Shown here piece after piece: positions 14,628-18,410 of a stretch of 18,410 nt of DNA; within the stretch, counting starts at the first letter, position 1, and each line of letters begins with the position of its first letter. The position numbers and the translations under genes were made by a program. This DNA is from Alphaproteobacteria bacterium. GTDB taxonomy: Bacteria; Pseudomonadota; Alphaproteobacteria; Sphingomonadales; Sphingomonadaceae. The notes beneath the pieces were generated by a model. It had not been told where the DNA came from, searched no databases, and worked only from the letters and a program-made list of their open reading frames with translations. The stretch is from the NCBI GenBank assembly GCA_016650315.1, contig JAENVZ010000267.1:1-18410 (forward strand). Direction: 5' to 3'.

Positions 14628-15083
14628 ATGGAAAGCATCACGCAAGTCGCCCATACGATCCAGTTTGCGGTCGCTCCGGTTTTTCTTCTTGCCGGGATCG
14701 GCGCGTTCCTGAATGTCTGCGTCGGACGGCTGGCGCGCGTCATTGATCGGGCAAGAGTGGTCGAACGGCTGGTGCTGGAAACAAATGGTGTAGAGCACGA
14801 CCGCCTGATTTTTGAAATTCGCAAGCTCGACCAGCGCATGACTGTGGTCAACAACGCCATTCTCCTGAGTGTCGCCAGCGCGATTGCCGTCTGTCTGGTT
14901 GTTGTCCTGCTGTTTTCCGCACAATTGTTTCATGCCGCGATGGGCACGCCGATTGCGCTGCTTTTCATTCTGGCGATGTTCCTGATGATCAGTGCGCTGT
15001 GCACTTTCATGGTCGAAATCCGGCTGGCCGCCCGGACAATCCATATCAGGAGCGAAGTGCTATATCATCTTGCAGATAATTGA
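14628..15083 (+). CDS. DUF2721 family membrane protein
   Basis: Predicted inner-membrane protein of unknown function, 151 residues. There is one N-terminal hydrophobic segment (about 8-30, TIQFAVAPVFLLAGIGAFLN), a charged cytoplasmic-type loop (about 35-72, with RLARVIDRARVVERL and EIRKLDQRM) and two hydrophobic segments (about 75-100 and 105-130). The order APVFLLAGIGAFLNV, then RLARVIDRAR, then LDQR is characteristic of DUF2721 proteins. No function is established that I know of. No Shine-Dalgarno is seen before the ATG at 14628 and a candidate promoter abuts it. It is followed by a strong hairpin at 15136-15171. Confidence 0.85.
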   Translation: MESITQVAHTIQFAVAPVFLLAGIGAFLNVCVGRLARVIDRARVVERLVLETNGVEHDRLIFEIRKLDQRMTVVNNAILLSVASAIAVCLVVVLLFSAQLFHAAMGTPIALLFILAMFLMISALCTFMVEIRLAARTIHIRSEVLYHLADN

Positions 15084-15135
15084 AGCACCGGGACTTCCAG
15101 CGTATTCCTGCCAGGATGATGAAATCCAGATATGA

Positions 15136-15171
15136 GAAGGGCCGCCGGTGCAATCGCATCGACGGCCCTTC
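15136..15171. terminator. Strong bidirectional stem-loop, probable terminator
   Basis: GAAGGGCCG (15136-15144) pairs perfectly with CGGCCCTTC (15163-15171). After one mismatch an inner stem CGGTGC/GCATCG (one G-T pair) continues to a 4-nt loop, AATC. It is placed between converging transcripts: the DUF2721 gene on plus and the 18-codon ORF on minus. The T tracts are weak on both sides. Confidence 0.65.
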
Positions 15172-15242
15172 AACATGGTCAGCGGCCGGAAGTGCCGCCC
15201 CGGAGAACGTATCACCGCGCTAAAAGCGACGGAATTCCGTGC

Positions 15243-15299
15243 TTAGCAGCGTGTTCCCCGAATGGACTTGACCGACCCCTTTGCTGAACCATGAGACAT
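15243..15299 (-). CDS. Putative 18-residue basic peptide with perfect Shine-Dalgarno
   Basis: The frame reads MSHGSAKGSVKSIRGTRC and stops with TAA. It is small, basic (two Lys, two Arg, one His, no acidic residue), glycine/serine-rich and ends in cysteine. Just upstream, 15301-15315 on the plus strand is GGATCACCTCCTTTC, identical to the 16S rRNA 3' end. The transcript therefore carries AAAGGAGGTGATCC, with AGGAGG seven bases from the ATG, which is ideal spacing. This is the strongest ribosome binding site in the window. A palindrome and the strong hairpin at 15136-15171 follow. I do not recognise the peptide; it could be a free small protein, a leader peptide, or a chance frame. It is too short for ordinary gene finders. 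Confidence 0.5.
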   Translation of the reverse strand: MSHGSAKGSVKSIRGTRC

Positions 15300-15300
15300 C

Positions 15301-15315
15301 GGATCACCTCCTTTC
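15301..15315 (-). promoter_or_regulatory. Extended Shine-Dalgarno, full complement of the 16S 3' tail
   Basis: GAAAGGAGGTGATCC on the minus strand can pair with about 15 nt of the 16S 3' end (GGATCACCTCCTTTC). Natural sites usually pair 4-7 nt. It lies directly before the ATG of the 18-codon ORF. Nothing else around it resembles 16S rRNA, so it is not an rRNA gene end. Confidence 0.7.
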
Positions 15316-15508
15316 GCGTTGTTGAAACGGGCGTCGCCATTTTTTATCTGGTGACAGGTATATGTGTGAATCATTCCGATTCGCGGATCAAGACTTGAAA
15401 TAATCTTTTTTGACGCGATAATTGCGCGCTCGCGCCGCTTCCGCGCTGCGTCGTTTTCATCCCCATAGATCAGAAATTTGTGCGGCTGTTTACCCGCGCA
15501 ACTGAGGT

Positions 15509-16042
15509 TTAGCCGCGGCAATCCTCAATTACACGCGTGAATTCCGGCCATGCCGGGATGGCAAGATAGGGCATGCCCGTAACCTCGACAACGAAGCGGC
15601 CACGGCTGAATGCCATCCGGTCCAGCCACGGATCGGCCAGATCAACGTCCGCCGCGGCATAGGGTGGCGCGCCGCCGGTATCGCGCACAGTCCACACGCC
15701 ATCGCCAAAACTGGTGCGCAGCCGCATCTGCCCGCCGTTCGCGCCAACGCTTCCCACACGCGAAACATAGATGCGCCCACGCGCCTTGTCGCACCGGATG
15801 GTCAAGGCGGCGGCGCTGCCCTGCACCCCAAAAAGCGCAAGCGATCCGCGCTCATCCCGCCGATAGACCCAGTCGCCCGGACTGACCGGCCATGCGCGCC
15901 ACTCGGTGCTGAGCGGCGGGGTCGCAGGCGGCGGTGAAGGAACTGGCGAGGTTGCAGGAGCAGGCGCGGATTGCGGCACGGCGCAGGCGGCAAGGGCCAA
16001 CGACGGAGCAAGGACGGACAGCAAGCGGATGAAAAGGCGCAT
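15509..16042 (-). CDS. Proline-rich putative lipoprotein of unknown function
   Basis: I do not recognise this family. From the ATG at 16042 it has 177 residues. The N-terminus MRLFIRLLSVLAPSLALAAC is a lipoprotein signal with lipobox LAAC (Cys20). An Ala/Pro/Ser linker follows (APAPATSPVPSPPPATPP, about 25-43), then a globular domain beginning TEWRAWPVSPGDWVYRRDERG, with LTIRCDKARGRIYVSRVG and a closing PYLAIPAWPEFTRVIEDCRG. The linker plus domain suggests a periplasm-exposed or outer-membrane-anchored protein. Two cysteines in the mature domain could form a disulfide. The frame extends 12 codons upstream to 16078, but the hydrophobic signal begins naturally at 16042. No good ribosome binding site is seen. 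It is separated from the HigA-like gene by a hairpin. Confidence 0.75.
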   Translation of the reverse strand: MRLFIRLLSVLAPSLALAACAVPQSAPAPATSPVPSPPPATPPLSTEWRAWPVSPGDWVYRRDERGSLALFGVQGSAAALTIRCDKARGRIYVSRVGSVGANGGQMRLRTSFGDGVWTVRDTGGAPPYAAADVDLADPWLDRMAFSRGRFVVEVTGMPYLAIPAWPEFTRVIEDCRG

Positions 16043-16070
16043 GGCCGTGCTTATGGCCGACGAAACGAGA

Positions 16071-16100
16071 CGGCTCAACCGCTAATCGGTTCCTGAGCCG
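16071..16100 (-). terminator. Stem-loop after the HigA-like gene, possible terminator
   Basis: CGGCTCA (16071-16077) pairs with TGAGCCG (16094-16100), and an inner ACCG/CGGT stem (16078-16081, 16087-16090) closes around a 5-nt loop. On the minus strand the hairpin begins 6 nt after the stop codon and is followed by the weak U-rich run TCTCGTTTCG. A Rho-independent terminator with a poor tail is the likely role. Confidence 0.5.
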
Positions 16101-16106
16101 CAAGGG

Positions 16107-16427
16107 TCATGCGGCGCGGGGAACGATACGGTCGAGTTCGCCGCCCAACACCCGCTTTGCTTCCAGCAATTCATACTGGTCCTGAAGCCGCAGGAAGAAT
16201 CCTTCCGACATTCGAAAATAGCGCGTCAGGCGAAGGTCCCCCTCGGCGTCCATCGGGCGCGTGCCATCTATCACCGCACGCAGGCGATCCGGCGCAACAG
16301 CAATCAGCCTCGCCAGTTCCTCCACCTGGAGGTCCAGCGGCTCCATGAATTCCGACACCAGCATCTCCCCGGCATGTTCATTGTCGAGCCAATGGGGGTT
16401 AGTGGTAGTCCGTGATTTCGACGTCAT
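16107..16427 (-). CDS. HigA-family antitoxin-like DNA-binding protein, no adjacent HigB
   Basis: The 106-residue protein fits the HigA addiction-module antidote pattern. It has HAGEMLVSEFMEPLDLQVEELARLI (about 18-42), a helix-turn-helix in EELARLIAVAPDRLRAVIDGTRPM (36-59), then DLRLTRYFRMSEGFFLRLQDQYELLEAKR (64-92), the usual order of a HigA protein. The ATG at 16427 has GGGA five bases upstream. An upstream in-frame ATG at 16469 lies inside the previous gene and is less likely. In classical higBA modules a toxin of about 90-110 residues precedes higA. Here a 220-residue AT-rich gene ends 19 nt upstream and no RelE-like toxin is found. It may be a solitary regulator, or paired with that gene. 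Its GC content is like that of the host genes. Confidence 0.85.
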   Translation of the reverse strand: MTSKSRTTTNPHWLDNEHAGEMLVSEFMEPLDLQVEELARLIAVAPDRLRAVIDGTRPMDAEGDLRLTRYFRMSEGFFLRLQDQYELLEAKRVLGGELDRIVPRAA

Positions 16428-16446
16428 ATGCGTCCCGCTCTCTGAC

Positions 16447-17109
16447 TTAACTAATGTCCAGAATGCCATTCATTGTTTCTATGTTATCACCAATGTGATC
16501 ATAGACAACATAAAATCCATGAATCGTTCCTGCGAAAGAAGGAACTATTACTTTGAACATGTTATCGACCCTCTCCTCATCAGAAAATTTCACTTTTAAA
16601 TTAACTCTGTCAATTTTAGCAAAAGTCCCAAATGTACCGGAGTAATTAGGGTGAACAAATTCTGATAACGTGTCATAGTTCTTTCTGAATAAAGGGATTG
16701 TTTGGTCTATTTTATCGATACAGTTCAGAATATTTGTAGCGCTCGGCATCGACGGATTTGATCTCGAACCAAACAATCTGTTCATTAAAAAATCGTCGAT
16801 CGACTCTAAATCAGTATCGCAAATGAATCTTTCTATACGTCCTTTCAATTCAAAGAGCCGAGCCATTGTCTCCATGCAGCCTCTGGTGAGTGTGGCTGAT
16901 GATACCGGCTTTCGCACCTCTATTGCTTGCAGAGCATGGGTGGAAAGATCAGAAAAGCGATGGATTAGGGCTTCTCGATAGGAAAGGGCTTTAAACGGGA
17001 TTTTCGAGTTAAGCGTCAGCATTGCAATGTCGAATCCATCAGGAAGCGACGCCTCAATTGCCTCAACTTGTGCCCTAACATCGGCGAGCATTGCTTCGAT
17101 CTTCTCCAT
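16447..17109 (-). CDS. AT-rich gene of unknown function coupled to uvrB
   Basis: I cannot name this family. It encodes 220 residues, soluble and mostly helical. The N-terminal helix (about 1-20) has coiled-coil character. REALIHR (45-51) contains an R-x4-H motif of the type seen in HEPN RNases, but one motif does not prove that fold. SSATLTRGCMETMARLFELK (70-89) and YDTLSEFVHPNYSGTFG (145-161) look like conserved-family cores. GC is about 41% by hand count (about 34% in the 3' half), far below the neighbours. The ATG overlaps the uvrB TAA by one base (TAATG). AAGGGG within the uvrB end is a good ribosome binding site, so it is translationally coupled. It ends 19 nt before the HigA-like gene. 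A horizontally acquired origin is likely. Toxin, defence or unrelated roles are all open. Confidence 0.8.
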   Translation of the reverse strand: MEKIEAMLADVRAQVEAIEASLPDGFDIAMLTLNSKIPFKALSYREALIHRFSDLSTHALQAIEVRKPVSSATLTRGCMETMARLFELKGRIERFICDTDLESIDDFLMNRLFGSRSNPSMPSATNILNCIDKIDQTIPLFRKNYDTLSEFVHPNYSGTFGTFAKIDRVNLKVKFSDEERVDNMFKVIVPSFAGTIHGFYVVYDHIGDNIETMNGILDIS

Positions 17110-18410
17110 TACCGCCCCTTCCGCTGCACCTTCCCATAACGCATCTTGCGCGTCCCCGGCTTGCCTTCGGTCGCTCGCCCCTTTGGCCCGGCCATCTGCT
17201 GATCCACTGACAACCCAAGCTCCTCCGCCTCCAGCTTGCGGATTTCGTCGCGCAAGCGCCCGGCTTCCTCGAATTCCAGGTCTGCCGCCGCCGCGCGCAT
17301 CTTCTTTTCCAGACCCTCGATGTAGGCGCGCAGATTGTGGCCGACCATGTGCGGACGGTCCGGGTCGCCGGTGTCAATGAGGACGCTGTCTCTGTTTGCC
17401 ACATGGGTCATGATGTCGCCGATATGGCGCTTGATCGTCGTCGGCGTGATGCCGTGTTCCAGATTATAGGCTTCCTGCTTTTCGCGGCGGCGACCGGTTT
17501 CGCTCAGGGCGCGCTCCATGCTGCCGGTGATACGGTCGGCATACAGGATCACGCGCCCGTCGACATTGCGCGCCGCGCGACCAATGGTCTGGATCAGCGA
17601 GGTTTCGGAGCGCAGGAAGCCCTCCTTGTCCGCATCCAATATCCCGACCAGCCCGCATTCGGGAATGTCCAGCCCCTCACGCAACAGGTTGATGCCGACC
17701 AGCACGTCATAGACGCCCAGCCGCAGATCGCGGATCAGTTCGATACGTTCCAGCGTTTCGACGTCGCTATGCATGTAGCGGACCTTGATCCCCGCTTCGT
17801 GCATGAATTCGGTCAAATCCTCGGCCATGCGTTTGGTGAGCGTGGTGACAAGGGTGCGATAACCCATATCAGCGGTCTTGCGCGCCTCGTTGATCAGATC
17901 ATCGACCTGATCTTCCACTGGCTTGATCTCGACGGGCGGGTCGATGAGGCCGGTGGGGCGGATCACCTGTTCACTGAACACGCCGCCAGTCTGGTTCATT
18001 TCCCATTTGCCGGGCGTTGCCGAAACGCTGACCGTTTGCGGCCGCATCGCGTCCCATTCATTGAAACGCAGCGGCCGGTTGTCGATGCAACTGGGCAAGC
18101 GAAAGCCATATTCGGCCAATGTGGTCTTGCGCCGGTGATCGCCGCGCGCCATCGCGCCGATCTGCGGCACGGTCTGGTGGCTTTCATCGACAAACAACAG
18201 TGCGTTTTCAGGAAGATATTCGAACAGGGTCGGCGGCGGCTCGCCCGGCAGGCGCCCGGTCAGGAAGCGCGAATAATTCTCGATTCCCGCACAGCTTCCC
18301 GTCGCCGATATCATCTCCAGATCGAAATGCGTGCGTTGCTCCAGCCTTTGCGCTTCCAACAGCTTGCCTTCCGCGTGCAGACCCTTGAGCCGTTCGGCCA
18401 GTTCGAAACG
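17109..18410 (-). CDS. uvrB: Excinuclease ABC subunit B, C-terminal part (5' end outside window)
   Basis: DNA-damage-binding helicase subunit of nucleotide excision repair, working with UvrA and UvrC. The last 433 codons are present and the frame is open through position 18410; the N-terminus lies beyond it. Visible motifs in order are [27 protein letters not shown] (Walker B-like DESH), [55 protein letters not shown] and the helicase motif [11 protein letters not shown]. The C-terminal UVR domain that contacts UvrC is intact ([20 protein letters not shown] and [13 protein letters not shown]). A basic tail ends the protein. Its stop codon overlaps the start of the unknown AT-rich gene by one base. 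Confidence 0.97.
   Translation of the reverse strand, partial: RFELAERLKGLHAEGKLLEAQRLEQRTHFDLEMISATGSCAGIENYSRFLTGRLPGEPPPTLFEYLPENALLFVDESHQTVPQIGAMARGDHRRKTTLAEYGFRLPSCIDNRPLRFNEWDAMRPQTVSVSATPGKWEMNQTGGVFSEQVIRPTGLIDPPVEIKPVEDQVDDLINEARKTADMGYRTLVTTLTKRMAEDLTEFMHEAGIKVRYMHSDVETLERIELIRDLRLGVYDVLVGINLLREGLDIPECGLVGILDADKEGFLRSETSLIQTIGRAARNVDGRVILYADRITGSMERALSETGRRREKQEAYNLEHGITPTTIKRHIGDIMTHVANRDSVLIDTGDPDRPHMVGHNLRAYIEGLEKKMRAAAADLEFEEAGRLRDEIRKLEAEELGLSVDQQMAGPKGRATEGKPGTRKMRYGKVQRKGR

Larger units (their letters stand above)
15084..15508. other. 425-nt stretch without a conventional gene
   Basis: Between the convergent DUF2721 gene and the proline-rich lipoprotein gene. It holds a strong hairpin (15136-15171), a perfect 12-bp palindrome ACGGAATTCCGT (15229-15240), an 18-codon ORF with an exceptional ribosome binding site (15243-15299) and a small inverted repeat GAATC/GATTC (15368-15372, 15378-15382). 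A longer frame on the minus strand from a TTG at 15521 runs into the 18-codon ORF but lacks a supported start. I see no tRNA-like fold in it. A small RNA or leader transcript on the minus strand is possible. Confidence 0.5.

Noticed and set aside
15301-15315. End of a 16S rRNA gene
   Set aside because: Only the 15 nt match; the preceding and following sequence is not rRNA. It reads naturally as a Shine-Dalgarno on the minus strand.
15243-15521. A 92-residue minus-strand frame that ends with the 18-codon ORF
   Set aside because: It needs a TTG start inside the upstream lipoprotein gene with no properly spaced ribosome binding site. The strong Shine-Dalgarno points to the internal ATG at 15299.
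16428-16469. 14-residue N-terminal extension of the HigA-like protein
   Set aside because: Lies within the preceding gene; the ATG at 16427 has GGGA at good spacing and gives a normal HigA N-terminus.
1-18410. CRISPR array, insertion sequence, prophage or tRNA gene
   Set aside because: No regularly spaced direct repeats, transposase or integrase motifs, or cloverleaf-like sequence were found when reading both strands by eye.

Overview
The window comes from the chromosome of an alphaproteobacterium, most probably of the order Sphingomonadales. The reasons are the moderately high GC, the style of the proteins (IleS, ClpS, phasin, class I PhaC, zinc-free L36) and a sphingomonad-like palindromic intergenic repeat. 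This placement is recognition from memory, not a database result. No tRNA, rRNA, insertion sequence, prophage or CRISPR array is visible.

Layout. Positions 1-4344 hold a minus-strand run in the order purE, purK, folA, ribF, ileS: purine synthesis, dihydrofolate reduction, FMN/FAD synthesis and isoleucyl-tRNA synthetase. It is tightly packed, with a 4-nt purE/purK overlap, and ileS runs off the left edge. A small diguanylate cyclase (4556-5176, +) is divergent from purE and overlaps the 3' end of gpmA (minus). A cytosolic-carboxypeptidase-like M14 enzyme and a DUF4136 lipoprotein form a coupled minus-strand pair (5926-7631). On the plus strand follow galE, rpmJ and a HAD phosphatase, and then on the minus strand a CDGSH iron-sulfur protein and clpS.

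Positions 10425-14536 contain a polyhydroxyalkanoate block: a phasin and the class I PHA synthase phaC (both minus), with the alanine aminotransferase alaC divergent from phaC. A DUF2721 membrane protein, possibly leaderless, follows on the plus strand. The right end is minus-strand: uvrB (its 5' part lies outside the window), then an AT-rich gene of unknown function coupled to it, then a HigA-type antitoxin-like regulator with no HigB neighbour, and a proline-rich lipoprotein.

Most of the window is housekeeping. Two places stand out. The first is a gene of about 41% GC (16447-17109) wedged between uvrB and a HigA-like gene, a plausible horizontally acquired cargo or non-canonical toxin-antitoxin-like pair. 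The second is an 18-codon ORF (15243-15299) in an otherwise gene-free stretch, preceded by a Shine-Dalgarno sequence complementary to about 15 nt of the 16S 3' end. The regulatory DNA is also informative: a 20-bp inverted repeat brackets the phasin promoter (a PhaR operator candidate), a near-consensus CtrA box lies before the diguanylate cyclase, and a terminator overlaps the likely clpS promoter.
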